Positions 51,997 to 60,983 are shown, numbered from the stretch's first letter. The stretch: 64,000 nt of DNA from Jidongwangia harbinensis (GCF_020216025.1 NZ_JAIWNC010000004.1:1-64000), one strand, 5' to 3'. A program made the numbers and translations. Notes: generated by a model from the letters alone, not told the origin.

Positions 51997-52877
51997 GGGA
52001 GACGTTCGTCGCCACCACCACCGCGCTGCTGGACGAGGACCCGCGGACCGCCGTGGTGCTCGCCGACATCTCCGCCGACGCGTTGGCCCCGGCCATGCGC
52101 CGGCATCCCGACCGGGTGCTGAACGTCGGCATCCGGGAACAGCTGATGACCGGGGTGGCCGGCGGGCTCGCGCTCACCGGGCTGCGGCCGTTCGTGCACT
52201 CGTACGCGCCGTTCGTGATCGACCGGACCTACGAACAGATCAAGCTGGACCTGGGGCACCAGGACGCGGGCGCGGTGCTGGTCAGCATCGGGGGCTCGTA
52301 CGACGGGTCGAACGTCGGCTACACCCATCACTCGCCGGGCGACGTGGCGCTGCTGGACACGTTGGACGGCTGGACCGTGCACGTGCCCGGTCACCCGGAC
52401 GAGGTCCCGCCGCTGCTGCGCGCCGCGGCCCGCACCGACGACCGGGTGTACGTACGACTTTCCGCCCAGCAGAACCAGCGGGCGTACGGGACCGGGACCA
52501 GGCTGCAGGTGCTCCGCCGCGGCTGGGCGGGCGCGCCGGTGGTGCTGGCGGTCGGTCCGATGCTCGATCCGGTGCTCGACGCGGTCGCCGGGATGGACGT
52601 CACGGTCGGGTACACGGCGACGCCACGGCCGTTCGACGCGGACGGGCTGCGGGCCCTGGTCAACCGGGACGTGATCGTGGTGGAGCCGTACCTGTCCGGC
52701 ACGTCGAGCCGGCCGGTCGCGGAGGCGCTCGCCGACGTGCCCCACCGGGCGCTGCACCTCGGCGTGGGACGGACCGAGGTCCGGCACTACGGCAGCATCG
52801 CGGATCACGCACGCACCCACGGCCTGGACCCGGCCGGCCTGCGCCGGTCGATCGGCGCATTCCTCGATGGACGCTAG
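51993..52877 (+). CDS. Transketolase, C-terminal (pyrimidine-binding) half
   Basis: A 294-residue protein, ATG 51993 overlapping the first subunit. The Pyr domain contains 'RVLNVGIREQLMTGVAGGLA' with the catalytic Glu of the GIREQ motif, then RPFVHSYAPFVIDRTYEQIK and GYTHHSPGDVALL. The last third is the transketolase C-terminal domain (VVVEPYLSGTSSRPVAEALA). Control by the divergent SoxR would be unusual and suggests a redox- or secondary-metabolism-linked sugar pathway. Confidence 0.88.
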   Translation: MRETFVATTTALLDEDPRTAVVLADISADALAPAMRRHPDRVLNVGIREQLMTGVAGGLALTGLRPFVHSYAPFVIDRTYEQIKLDLGHQDAGAVLVSIGGSYDGSNVGYTHHSPGDVALLDTLDGWTVHVPGHPDEVPPLLRAAARTDDRVYVRLSAQQNQRAYGTGTRLQVLRRGWAGAPVVLAVGPMLDPVLDAVAGMDVTVGYTATPRPFDADGLRALVNRDVIVVEPYLSGTSSRPVAEALADVPHRALHLGVGRTEVRHYGSIADHARTHGLDPAGLRRSIGAFLDGR

Positions 52878-52972
52878 GCCGGTCGTCCGGCCGCCGGGCA
52901 CCGTTCCGCGGACCGCCGGAGCCCGGCCTCCCCCGTATGCTCTGCCTTGGCAGCGCACCCCGAGGAGGTCGG

Positions 52973-53308
52973 ATGATCCACGGCTTCGTGCCCACCATGC
53001 TGATCGGCATCGTCGGTGCGCTGTTGGCGGAGGTGATCCGCGCACTCCCGGCGATCCGGGCCGGGAAACCGCCGCGCGGCTGGGAGCTGGTGGCCGCCCT
53101 CTTCCAGGTGCTGCTCGGCGGCGGCGCGGTCCTCTTCGGATGGGATCAGGAGCAGTCGGCGTTGCAGGTGGCGGTGATGGGGGCGGCGTTCCCGCTGCTG
53201 TTCTCGGCCGCGGTGAACGGCGCCAAACCACCGTCGGACGGCGGCACCGGGCGCGACGTCGCATACGGCGGGCGTTCCGTGTCGGACTATCTGGCGGGCC
53301 GGTTCTGA
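52973..53308 (+). CDS. Small membrane protein
   Basis: A 111-residue protein from ATG 52973 with GAGGAGG 5 bp upstream. Two or three membrane segments: VPTMLIGIVGALLAEVIRAL, ELVAALFQVLLGGGAVLFGW and LQVAVMGAAFPLLFSAAV. A polar C-tail follows, ending in YGGRSVSDYLAGRF. It is the first of three same-strand genes (12 bp to the next, then an 8-bp overlap), so an operon is likely. The family is not recognised. Confidence 0.7.
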   Translation: MIHGFVPTMLIGIVGALLAEVIRALPAIRAGKPPRGWELVAALFQVLLGGGAVLFGWDQEQSALQVAVMGAAFPLLFSAAVNGAKPPSDGGTGRDVAYGGRSVSDYLAGRF

Positions 53309-53320
53309 GCAGCGCCGGCC

Positions 53321-53863
53321 ATGCTGCTCCCGGGAGACGAGAACAACCCGATCCTGCACATCGAGGAACTGCCGCGCTTCCCCTGGCGCCGGCCGGCCCG
53401 GGTGCCGGGCGCGGTGCACGTCTACCTGAGCCGCGGTGACCGGTTCTTCTGGCCGGCCGGCGGCTTCACGCTCGGCGAGCTGTGGCTGATCCGGCCGAGC
53501 CGGTTGTACGTGGTGGACGCGGCGCCCCACGACAGCCAGATGCATCACGACGTGACCAGCACCTCCACCGGCACCACGGTCAGCCTGCTCGTGTCCTTCT
53601 GCTGGCGGATCGTGGACCCGCGGTTCGTCGTCGAGTCCCACCTGGTCGACGTGATGGCCGTGCTGCCGCACCACCTCGGCGCCGCGATCGACGCCGCGGT
53701 CGGCAAGGTGGCCTGGCAGGACGGCACACAGCTCGACCGGGCCCTGCGATCCGAGGCGCTACCGACGTGGGTGCGCGCGGACGGCCTGGAGGTGTCGTCG
53801 ATCCGGGGCACCGTCGTGTCGCTCGGCGAGGAACCACCGGCCATGGCGGGCATCGATGGTTGA
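53321..53863 (+). CDS. SPFH/band-7-like protein
   Basis: A 180-residue protein from ATG 53321. The central part 'HHDVTSTSTGTTVSLLVSFC' followed by WRIVDPRFVVESHLVDVMAV and LPHHLGAAIDAAVGKV resembles the beta-strand-plus-helix pattern of a prohibitin/band-7 domain (V-x-WRI-x-DP). It lacks its own membrane anchor. Sitting between two small membrane proteins in one operon, it may be the peripheral component of a membrane microdomain-like complex. The assignment is by pattern only. Confidence 0.5.
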   Translation: MLLPGDENNPILHIEELPRFPWRRPARVPGAVHVYLSRGDRFFWPAGGFTLGELWLIRPSRLYVVDAAPHDSQMHHDVTSTSTGTTVSLLVSFCWRIVDPRFVVESHLVDVMAVLPHHLGAAIDAAVGKVAWQDGTQLDRALRSEALPTWVRADGLEVSSIRGTVVSLGEEPPAMAGIDG

Positions 53864-54398
53864 CGACGCGGCGGGATGGGCCGTCGACTGGATCTCCTCC
53901 CGCACCGCCGACGACTGGCGACGCTACGCCTGGTTCGCGACGGCCCTGCTGATCGCCTACTACACGGTCCGGTGGCTCGTCCGCCGGTTCGTGCCGTGGC
54001 TGGTCGCCGAGATCGGCCTCCGGTTCGCGTCCGGGCTGGTGACGGCGATGTGCATAGCGCTGCTGGTGGTGCAGGCCACCCTGACGCTGCCGTTCCGGCC
54101 GCTGCGGGTACGGCCGCCGATGCTGTTCTTCACGGTGGGCGACCTGGCCGGCGGGACCGTCCGCCGGACCCGGGCCACGGTGCCCCGGCTCGCCGCCGGC
54201 GTGTACACCCTGCGGCAGACGCACCGGCTGGTGATCTGGGCGCTCCTCGCCGGGCTGCTCTGGGCCGGGCACGAGGTCACGTGCGAGCGGGCGCCGGCCT
54301 CCCTGTGGTGCCGCAGTCCGCTCAGCGCGGTCACCGCCCTGGGCGGCGACCTCCAGGTCATCGGAACGGATCTGGTGTTCGGCCGACCTTCGTCATGA
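53856..54398 (+). CDS. Membrane protein of the SPFH-like cluster
   Basis: A 180-residue protein whose ATG overlaps the preceding gene by 8 bp. Hydrophobic segments: YAWFATALLIAYYTVRWLVR, GLVTAMCIALLVVQATLTL and HRLVIWALLAGLLWAGHEVT. Its 3' end overlaps by 41 bp the convergent trypsin-NACHT gene. The family is unknown. Context suggests it works with the SPFH-like and small membrane proteins. Confidence 0.7.
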   Translation: MVDDAAGWAVDWISSRTADDWRRYAWFATALLIAYYTVRWLVRRFVPWLVAEIGLRFASGLVTAMCIALLVVQATLTLPFRPLRVRPPMLFFTVGDLAGGTVRRTRATVPRLAAGVYTLRQTHRLVIWALLAGLLWAGHEVTCERAPASLWCRSPLSAVTALGGDLQVIGTDLVFGRPSS

Positions 54399-57300
54399 GG
54401 TCCGCCCAGGCGCGCTGCAGCGGCTCCCACAGGCGCTCCTCGATCGTGTGGGTCAGCCGGTCCCCATGGGTCAGATAGTCGGTGATCGGAGCCAGCACCA
54501 GGCAGGCACGCGCCGCCATCGCCAGGTACCGCGCCCGCCGCCCGAGGCCGTCGTCCCCGGCCAGGTCGCCGAGCAGCGTCCTCGCCCGGTCCATCGCACC
54601 GGTCTGCCGGCCGAGCGCCGCGGCGGCCTCGATCCGGAACGTGGCTTCCACGGACGGGTCCTTGGCGACGTTCGCCAGGAACGTCGCGCCCGACGGGCCC
54701 CGGGTCGCCAGCGTGCCGAGGGCACACAACCGGGCGGCCGGTTCGACCCGTGCATTGCGGACCAGCGCCCGGAGCATGGCGTCGGCGCCGGTGGGGTCGC
54801 GGACCCGGCGTTTGACGTACCAGGCCATCAACCGGAGCGTGGCCGGCCGCTCCGTGTCGTTGAGCAGTAGATCGGACCCGACGTGGCTCAGCCCGGCCGC
54901 GTCCAGCGAACGGGCCGCATCCTGCCGCACGGCCCAGCTGATCGACCGGTCGTGCATCAGGGCCGACATCGCGGCCTCGAGGCGGTCCGCGCGTACCAGG
55001 CCGGCCAGCACGACAGCGCGTCCGACCAGCGAGTACGCCGCCCGGTTCTTCTCCCTGCGCTCCACCGCCGTGAGGGTGCGGGGCGCCGACCAGACACCGG
55101 CGATCGCGGGTCGCCGGCTGCGGGTGGGTTCCGAGTTCGGCCGTACCGCCTCCGTCGCGAGCCATTCCGCGGTCAGGTCCTCGAGCGCGATCACCTCGCT
55201 GGTCATGGTCTGCAGGCGGGCGCCCTCCAGGCTCGGGTCGACCAGGCGCCCGGCCATGGCCACCAGCGCGTCCGCGGGTTCACCGACGTGCACGAGGATG
55301 GCCATCGTGGCGACGCGGAGATGCGGCTCGGACCCGCTCCGGCTGATCGCGGTGAGGTGCTGCAGGGCACTCCGCCGCTCGCGGTCGTCCCCGGTCTCGG
55401 CCAGGGCGCGCAGGGCGGGCAGCCGGTCCTCGGGCGGCCGCCCGCCGCCGTAGGCGAGCTGGGAGAGCACCCGCAACCCGTGCTGCCGGGTCGCCGGGTC
55501 GCCGTCGGCGAGCAGCACCGTGGCGATCTCGATCCGTTTGGGTTCCGGGGTCGCCGGGTTGGTGATGAGGCCGACCAGCCGGGTGGTGTCCGGTGCCCGG
55601 TGCAGCACGGCCCGGGCGGCCTGGCCCACCGCGCGCAGGGTCTGGGTCGGCTCCGCGGCGGCGTTCTCCACCGCCTCCATCGTGAGGTCGGCCAGTTCCC
55701 GGCCGTCCGGCGCCTCGGCGGAGCCGTCCGCGAGCACGGCGGCGAGCTCGGCCAGTTCCGGGTACTGACGATCGGGGCCGGGGTGGGCCAGGGCACGCAC
55801 CACCGGCACCGCGTCGTTCCCGGCGTCGGCATAGGCACCGATCGTGAACAGCGCGGTGCTGGTCGCCCCGTGCGCCCGGACCTGCGCGAGCCACCATTCG
55901 CCGTCGAGGTCCCTCGCCCGTTCCAGGCCGTACAGGTACTCCGCGATGCTCTGGTGGGTGAACTCGAGGCCGTCGCCCCGGTGCACGATGAGACCGGTGC
56001 TCAGCAACGCATCCGTGAGGTGCTGGTCGGTGACGTCGTCCGGGACGCCCACCCCCTCGGCGGCCAGCCAGGCGCGTACCGCCCCGATGCTCGGCTGCCG
56101 GTCGTGCGCCAGCCGCTGGACGGCCAGGTGGGTCACGCACCGGCGGCGGAGGCTGAACAGCCGCTCACCGAACTCCTCCGCATCGGCACCCAGGTCCTGC
56201 AGCTGGTGCCGGAGCTTGGTGCGGACGTCCGGGAACGTCTGCCGTCCCTTCAGGAGGGTGTCGACGAACCGCCGGTAGAGGCCGGTCCGTCCCTTGGGGA
56301 GATCCTCGTCCGGATGGTGCTGGTGCACGTCGGCGGCGATCGTGCACAGCAGGGGTATCCGCACCATCGGCATCATCCGGTGGCGGTCGACCTGGTGCAG
56401 GAAGCTGTCCCGGCGCTGCTCCGCGAAGGCCGGGTCGCGCAGCCGGTACCAGCGGTCCGCGAACCGCTCCACGGTCACCCGGTCGAACGGGCGCAGGTTG
56501 TACTCGCCGAGTCGGTGGACCTGGTCGACGCCCGCGGCGAGCGCACGCAGGTTCGAGAACTCCGTCGCACTCAGCACCCGGCTGGACACCACGAACCGGG
56601 CCTGCGTGCCGTACGTGGCGATGTGCTGGGCCAGAATCTTGATCAGCCGCGCCCGCTTGTCCGCGTCGAAGACCTCGTCCAGGCCGTCGATCAGGATCAG
56701 CCAGTCGACGCCCGGCGTCGGCTGTCGCTCGAACAGCGAGGCGGTCACCGACGTGGCGAGGAAACCGTGCAGGTCCGCGTTCACCGCCTCGGCGACCGAG
56801 TCGAACCAGCCCCGTCCGGTCAGCAGCCGGGTGGCCGCGCACCGGATCGCCACCACCGGGCCGATCGGCGGCTCCTCGCCCTCTCCGGGCTGTTCCGGCT
56901 GCAGCCACCAGGACGCCGACTCGGCGACCAGGTGCTGCAGCAACGTCGACTTGCCGCCGCCCGGTCCGCTGACCACGAGCGCGTTGCGATGCCGGTTCAG
57001 CATCTCGGTGGCCGGGATGACCGAGGGCTCGACCGGCGCCGCCACGCCGCGCACCAGGGCCCGGCTGCGTTCCGCCCGCCACGCCTCGGCGCGCTGCTTG
57101 ACGTAGACGTCGGAGAGCGGCACCTCGCCCTCGACGACCCGGTACGGCAGTTCCTCGGCCACCCGTCGCTGGGCGAGCAGCATCCGGTGCAGCGGGCTGC
57201 CCGGTTCCGGCAGGTAGAGCGTGGGTTTCCGGGGCTGGAACCGCCCGATGAGGGAACGGATGTGGTCCAGGCGCTTCTCGAAGTCGAGCGCGTCGATGAG

Positions 57301-57879
57301 CCAGGCGGCCTCCTGCTCGAAGTCGTAGAACTTGAGCATCCCGCACACCAGCCCGGTGGACCGGTCCACGATCGGCGCCCCGCTCATGCCGGACACCACA
57401 CCGGTCTCGACACTCGCCTTCACGTACGGCCCGCTCGGTCCCTGGACCGCCATCCGGACGACGTCCACCGCCGCGCTGCCGACCGGACCGGTGCGGTTGA
57501 AGCCGTACGCGATGAGTTCGGCGTCCTGGTTCTGCCTGTGCTGCAGCAGCAGCGACCGGGTCTCGGCGACCGGGTGGTCGATGTTCGCGTCCAGGCCGAT
57601 GAACGCCAGATCGGGGAAGGGGTACGCGCCCCGGGCCGCGCCGCCGCGCGGGAACCGGTCCAGCACCACGCCGGGCACGTCCTGCTCGTTGACCCGGATG
57701 CGGACCCGGATGCGCCCCTCGGCGTCGCGGTCCCGCCGCCCGGCGCCCGCGACCACGTGCGCACACGTCAGGATGATGTGGCGGTCGATGAAGAAGCCGG
57801 TCCCGGTGCTCCGGGCACAGGTGACGTGCACCGTGGCCTGGCGGACGCGGTCGAGGGCGGTGGTCGCCGAAAACGCCAT
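54358..57879 (-). CDS. Trypsin-like protease / NACHT NTPase / HEAT-repeat protein (STAND-type)
   Basis: A 1173-residue protein from ATG 57879. Residues 1-210: trypsin-like protease with triad His41 (ILTCAHVVAG), Asp90 (FPDLAFIGLD) and Ser166 (SGMSGAPIV). Residues about 285-620: NACHT, with Walker A GPGGGKST (305-312), Walker B LILIDGLDEV (394-403), a sensor-like FVVSSRVLSATEF and the winged-helix part FTHQSIAEYLYG. Residues about 650-1150: helical HEAT-like repeats rich in Ala/Arg/Leu. There is no signal peptide, so it is cytoplasmic. The layout (effector, NTPase switch, repeat sensor) is that of bacterial STAND/NLR-like antiphage proteins. An upstream small gene (71 bp) may be its partner. 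Confidence 0.88.
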   Translation of the reverse strand: MAFSATTALDRVRQATVHVTCARSTGTGFFIDRHIILTCAHVVAGAGRRDRDAEGRIRVRIRVNEQDVPGVVLDRFPRGGAARGAYPFPDLAFIGLDANIDHPVAETRSLLLQHRQNQDAELIAYGFNRTGPVGSAAVDVVRMAVQGPSGPYVKASVETGVVSGMSGAPIVDRSTGLVCGMLKFYDFEQEAAWLIDALDFEKRLDHIRSLIGRFQPRKPTLYLPEPGSPLHRMLLAQRRVAEELPYRVVEGEVPLSDVYVKQRAEAWRAERSRALVRGVAAPVEPSVIPATEMLNRHRNALVVSGPGGGKSTLLQHLVAESASWWLQPEQPGEGEEPPIGPVVAIRCAATRLLTGRGWFDSVAEAVNADLHGFLATSVTASLFERQPTPGVDWLILIDGLDEVFDADKRARLIKILAQHIATYGTQARFVVSSRVLSATEFSNLRALAAGVDQVHRLGEYNLRPFDRVTVERFADRWYRLRDPAFAEQRRDSFLHQVDRHRMMPMVRIPLLCTIAADVHQHHPDEDLPKGRTGLYRRFVDTLLKGRQTFPDVRTKLRHQLQDLGADAEEFGERLFSLRRRCVTHLAVQRLAHDRQPSIGAVRAWLAAEGVGVPDDVTDQHLTDALLSTGLIVHRGDGLEFTHQSIAEYLYGLERARDLDGEWWLAQVRAHGATSTALFTIGAYADAGNDAVPVVRALAHPGPDRQYPELAELAAVLADGSAEAPDGRELADLTMEAVENAAAEPTQTLRAVGQAARAVLHRAPDTTRLVGLITNPATPEPKRIEIATVLLADGDPATRQHGLRVLSQLAYGGGRPPEDRLPALRALAETGDDRERRSALQHLTAISRSGSEPHLRVATMAILVHVGEPADALVAMAGRLVDPSLEGARLQTMTSEVIALEDLTAEWLATEAVRPNSEPTRSRRPAIAGVWSAPRTLTAVERREKNRAAYSLVGRAVVLAGLVRADRLEAAMSALMHDRSISWAVRQDAARSLDAAGLSHVGSDLLLNDTERPATLRLMAWYVKRRVRDPTGADAMLRALVRNARVEPAARLCALGTLATRGPSGATFLANVAKDPSVEATFRIEAAAALGRQTGAMDRARTLLGDLAGDDGLGRRARYLAMAARACLVLAPITDYLTHGDRLTHTIEERLWEPLQRAWADLMTKVGRTPDPFR

Positions 57880-57950
57880 GGGCCCCCTCGAGCCGTCACC
57901 CGTGCTGACCGTCCCGGGACGATCCTATCGGCGGCGTACCGGGGGGCCGG

Positions 57951-58409
57951 TCACGCGGCCACGGCCGCCGGGCGGGGTTCCGGCGCGGACAGCCGGCCGA
58001 ACAGGCGCTGGGAGAGGGACTCCACCTGGCGTACCCGGTCGACGTCGCCCAGGTTCATCCAGAAGCGCTCCCGGACTCCGTCCACCGCGGTCGCGGCCAG
58101 CTCGACCGCGGGCTGGTGCCGTTCGGTCGTCCACGTCACGTTGCTCAGCCGCCGCAGGTTCACGTTGAGGTGCAGGCTCAGCCGGTGGAGCAGCCGGCTC
58201 TCCCGGATCACGACGAGCCGCCGGTTGGTGAGCAGCAGCACGAACTCGCCCGCCATCGCGGAGTTCGGCCGCAGGCAGCGGGCCAGGAGAACGGCGCTGT
58301 CGTCCGGGTCGACGCAGCGCCGGAAGACCGGCAGGTGCCGGCTCACGGTGGGGATCGCGACCCCGGCTTCCGCCGCGGCGGCGAGGAACGTGCGGGAGAA
58401 GACGTCCAT
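57951..58409 (-). CDS. Hypothetical protein upstream of the NACHT gene (PH-like)
   Basis: A 152-residue protein from ATG 58409 (MDVFSRTFLAAAAEAGVAIP); GTG 58427 is an alternative. The middle contains 'EFVLLLTNRRLVVIRESRLL' then HRLSLHLNVNLRRLSNVTWT, the pattern of bacterial PH-like domains (a TNRRLVV strand pair). The C-terminus has a helix DRVRQVESLSQRLFGRL. It lies 71 bp before the trypsin-NACHT gene on the same strand, so the two could form an operon. The function is inferred only from this. Confidence 0.6.
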   Translation of the reverse strand: MDVFSRTFLAAAAEAGVAIPTVSRHLPVFRRCVDPDDSAVLLARCLRPNSAMAGEFVLLLTNRRLVVIRESRLLHRLSLHLNVNLRRLSNVTWTTERHQPAVELAATAVDGVRERFWMNLGDVDRVRQVESLSQRLFGRLSAPEPRPAAVAA

Positions 58410-58467
58410 GTGCCGTTTAACGGCCACGCCGCGGTGAAGCAGCGGCCACGCCGAGATGAATGACTTA

Positions 58468-59598
58468 TTACAGGAGCTCGACGATTGTGGCGTTGGCCAT
58501 TCCGCCGCCCTCGCACATCGTCTGCAGCCCGTAGCGCAGTCCGTGCTGTCGCATGTGGTGCACCATCGTGGTCATCAGCCGGGCACCGGAGGCACCGAGC
58601 GGGTGCCCGAGCGCGATCGCCCCGCCGCGCGGGTTGAGCCGGGCCGGGTCGGCACCGGTCTCCGCCAGCCACGCCAGCGGCACCGGGGCGAACGCCTCGT
58701 TCACCTCGTACACCCCGATGTCGTCCAGCTTGAGACCCGCCTTGGCCAGCGCCTTCGCGGTGGCCGGGAGGGGCGCGGTGAGCATGATGACCGGGTCGCC
58801 GGCCGCGACCACCGCGGTGTGCACGCGCGCCAGCGGGCGCAGCCCGTGCGCGGCCGCCCACCGCGACGTGGTCACCGCGAGCGCCGCGGCGCCGTCCGAG
58901 ATCTGCGACGCCGAACCGGCGGTCACCACGCCGTCCGGCTTGAACGGCGTCTTCAGGGTGCCCAGTTTCGCCAGGCTGGTGTCCCGCCGGATGCCCTCGT
59001 CGGCGGTGCACCCGGCCAGGGGCGCGATCTCCGCGGTGAACTCGCCGGCGTCCTGGGCCCGCGCCGCGGCGGCGTGACTGGACAGGGCGTACTCGTCCAG
59101 CCGGGCCCGGGAGAACCCCCACCGCTCGGCCATCATCTCCGCGCCGACGCCCTGCTCGAAACGGTCGACGCCGTAACGGGAGCGGACCGCGGCGCCGTAC
59201 GGATCGCGGTCCATGGCGCTGGAACCCATCGGCACCCGGCTCATCGACTCGACCCCGCCGGCCACCACCAGGTCGGCCTGGCCGGAGAGCACGGCGGCGG
59301 CCGCGAAGTGCACCGCCTGCTGGCTGGACCCGCACTGCCGGTCCACCGTGGTGCCGGGCACCGACTCCGGCCAGCCGGCCGCCAGCACCGCGTTGCGGCC
59401 GACGTTCCAGGACTGCTCGCCGACCTGCGACACGCAGCCCCACACCACGTCCTCGACGTCGTGCGGATCGAAGCCGGTCCGTCCGGCCAACTCGCGCAAC
59501 ACATGGGCCGAGAGATCGACCGGATGGACCTCCGACAACCCGCCGTTGCGCCGTCCCACCGGGGTCCGGACGGCGCCCACGATCACCGCATCACGCAT
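58468..59598 (-). CDS. Thiolase (acetyl-CoA C-acyltransferase)
   Basis: A 376-residue protein from ATG 59598 (MRDAVIVGAVRTPVGRRNGG). The catalytic residues are present: nucleophilic Cys89 (VDRQCGSSQQAVHFA), His332 (GHPLGASGARL) and Cys362 (MCEGGGMANA), plus YEVNEAFAPVPLAWL. This is a degradative-type thiolase cleaving 3-ketoacyl-CoA or condensing acetyl-CoA. No beta-oxidation neighbours are present, so the acyl chain is unknown. Confidence 0.93.
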   Translation of the reverse strand: MRDAVIVGAVRTPVGRRNGGLSEVHPVDLSAHVLRELAGRTGFDPHDVEDVVWGCVSQVGEQSWNVGRNAVLAAGWPESVPGTTVDRQCGSSQQAVHFAAAAVLSGQADLVVAGGVESMSRVPMGSSAMDRDPYGAAVRSRYGVDRFEQGVGAEMMAERWGFSRARLDEYALSSHAAAARAQDAGEFTAEIAPLAGCTADEGIRRDTSLAKLGTLKTPFKPDGVVTAGSASQISDGAAALAVTTSRWAAAHGLRPLARVHTAVVAAGDPVIMLTAPLPATAKALAKAGLKLDDIGVYEVNEAFAPVPLAWLAETGADPARLNPRGGAIALGHPLGASGARLMTTMVHHMRQHGLRYGLQTMCEGGGMANATIVELL

Positions 59599-59633
59599 GG
59601 TTCGACGGTACGCCGGACTGCCATAGTGGGACC

Positions 59634-60080
59634 ATGACTCCCGAGCCCTGGCGGATCAAGCCGGTCCTCCCGGTCACGAAACTGCTCGGTGCGGTGGCGA
59701 TCGTGGTGCTGGCGTTCGCGTTCATCCGGCGCGACCCGGTCCAGTGGGCGATCGCGCTGACCGCGTCGGCCGGCCTGGCCGTCTGGGCGCTGCGCGACCT
59801 GGTCGCACCGGTGCGGCTCGCCGCGGACGCCGACGGCGTCACCGTGGTGGTGGGCTTCGCCGGACGGCGCCGGCACGGCTGGTCCGACATCGAGCGGGTA
59901 CGCCTGGACCGCCGCGACCGCCTCGGCGTGTCCTCGGAGTTCCTGGAGATCGACGCGGAGGACGCGCTCTACCTGTTCAGCGTGCACGATCTGGGCGCGG
60001 ATCCGCGGGACGTGCTGCAGGTGCTCGAGGAACTGCGCGCCCAGTACGAGAAGGACGAACCCGGCCCGGCACCGGCCTGA
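59634..60080 (+). CDS. PH-domain membrane protein
   Basis: A 148-residue protein from ATG 59634. Two N-terminal membrane segments (LLGAVAIVVLAFAFI; WAIALTASAGLAVWALRDLV) are followed by a cytoplasmic bacterial PH-like domain: RLAADADGVTVVVGFAGRRR, 'HGWSDIERVRLDRRDRLGVS' and DALYLFSVHDLGADP. It is a common actinobacterial type of unknown function. Its 3' end overlaps the convergent EamA gene by 104 bp, unusually long. Confidence 0.85.
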   Translation: MTPEPWRIKPVLPVTKLLGAVAIVVLAFAFIRRDPVQWAIALTASAGLAVWALRDLVAPVRLAADADGVTVVVGFAGRRRHGWSDIERVRLDRRDRLGVSSEFLEIDAEDALYLFSVHDLGADPRDVLQVLEELRAQYEKDEPGPAPA

Positions 60081-60957
60081 CGTAGAGCGCGGCGACCGAG
60101 GCCAGCAGCAGCAGTCCGCCCGCGACGGTGAGACCGGGCAGCGGCTCGCCCAGCAGCGCCACCGCGAGCAGCGCCGCGGTCAACGGCTCCAGCAGTGTCA
60201 CCACCGCCGCCACGCTGCCCGGCACGGTGCGCAGGCCGGCGTAGAACAGCGCGTACGCGACCGCGGTCGTCACCACGCCGAGGAAGAGCAGCAGGGCCAC
60301 GGTGTCCGCCCGCACGTCGAACGTGACACCGCCGGCCACGGCCACCGGCGCCAGCGCCACGGCACCCACCGCGGAGGTCGCGGTGGTCAGGGTGAGCGGG
60401 TCGCCGCGTTGGGACAGCTCCCGGCTGAGCAGGGCGGACACCGCGTAGCCGAGGCCTGCGCCGACCGCGGCGAGCAGGCCCAGCGCCGGTTGCGGCGCGT
60501 GCGCTCCGGGCTCGACCGTGATCAGCAGGAGTCCGGCCACGGCCGCGGTCACGGTCACGGTGATCCGCGGTCCCGGGCGGACCCGGGACCGGAACGCCTC
60601 CCAGGCCGTGGTGACCAGGGGTGCCAGGCCGAGGCTGACGACGGTGGCGACACCGACCCCGGCGTACGTCACGGCGGCGAAGTAGAGCGCCTGGTAGCCG
60701 CCGAGCAGGACGCCGGTGGCGAGCACCCGCCCGGGCGACGCCCGCAGTGCCTCGGTCCGCACGCCCCGGCGCAGCACCGCCCGCGCGGCGGCGGTGAACG
60801 CCAGGAGGACCGTGGCCGCGACGGCGAGCCGGTAGAAGCCGATGGTGGCCGGGGCCAGCCCGGTGCGGTCGCGCACCACGGCGACGGCGACCCCGGTGGT
60901 GCCCCACAACACGGCGGCCACGGTGATCGAGGACAGGTGGACATGGCGGTACGACAT
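59977..60957 (-). CDS. EamA-family (DMT) transporter
   Basis: A 326-residue protein from ATG 60957, ten membrane helices in two EamA halves (AAVLWGTTGVAVAVVRDRTG, 'GLAPATIGFYRLAVAATVLL'; second half GAGLGYAVSALLSRELSQRG, TTAVAYALFYAGLRTVPGSV and AVVTLLEPLTAALLAVALLG). A hydrophilic Arg/Pro tail of about 30 residues accounts for the overlap with the PH-domain gene. It exports metabolites or amino acids. A short Cys-Cys leader ORF precedes it, hinting at cysteine-related control. Confidence 0.9.
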   Translation of the reverse strand: MSYRHVHLSSITVAAVLWGTTGVAVAVVRDRTGLAPATIGFYRLAVAATVLLAFTAAARAVLRRGVRTEALRASPGRVLATGVLLGGYQALYFAAVTYAGVGVATVVSLGLAPLVTTAWEAFRSRVRPGPRITVTVTAAVAGLLLITVEPGAHAPQPALGLLAAVGAGLGYAVSALLSRELSQRGDPLTLTTATSAVGAVALAPVAVAGGVTFDVRADTVALLLFLGVVTTAVAYALFYAGLRTVPGSVAAVVTLLEPLTAALLAVALLGEPLPGLTVAGGLLLLASVAALYVRPVPGRVRPSRTGRAVPRAPAARPADPRPDRAR

Positions 60958-60983
60958 GACTGCGCTCCGGGAATGAGTCCAGG

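Noticed and set aside
54883..58437. 1184-residue plus-strand open frame opposite the NACHT gene
   Set aside because: A GC-rich antisense shadow. The minus-strand frame has complete protease and NTPase motifs, the plus frame none.
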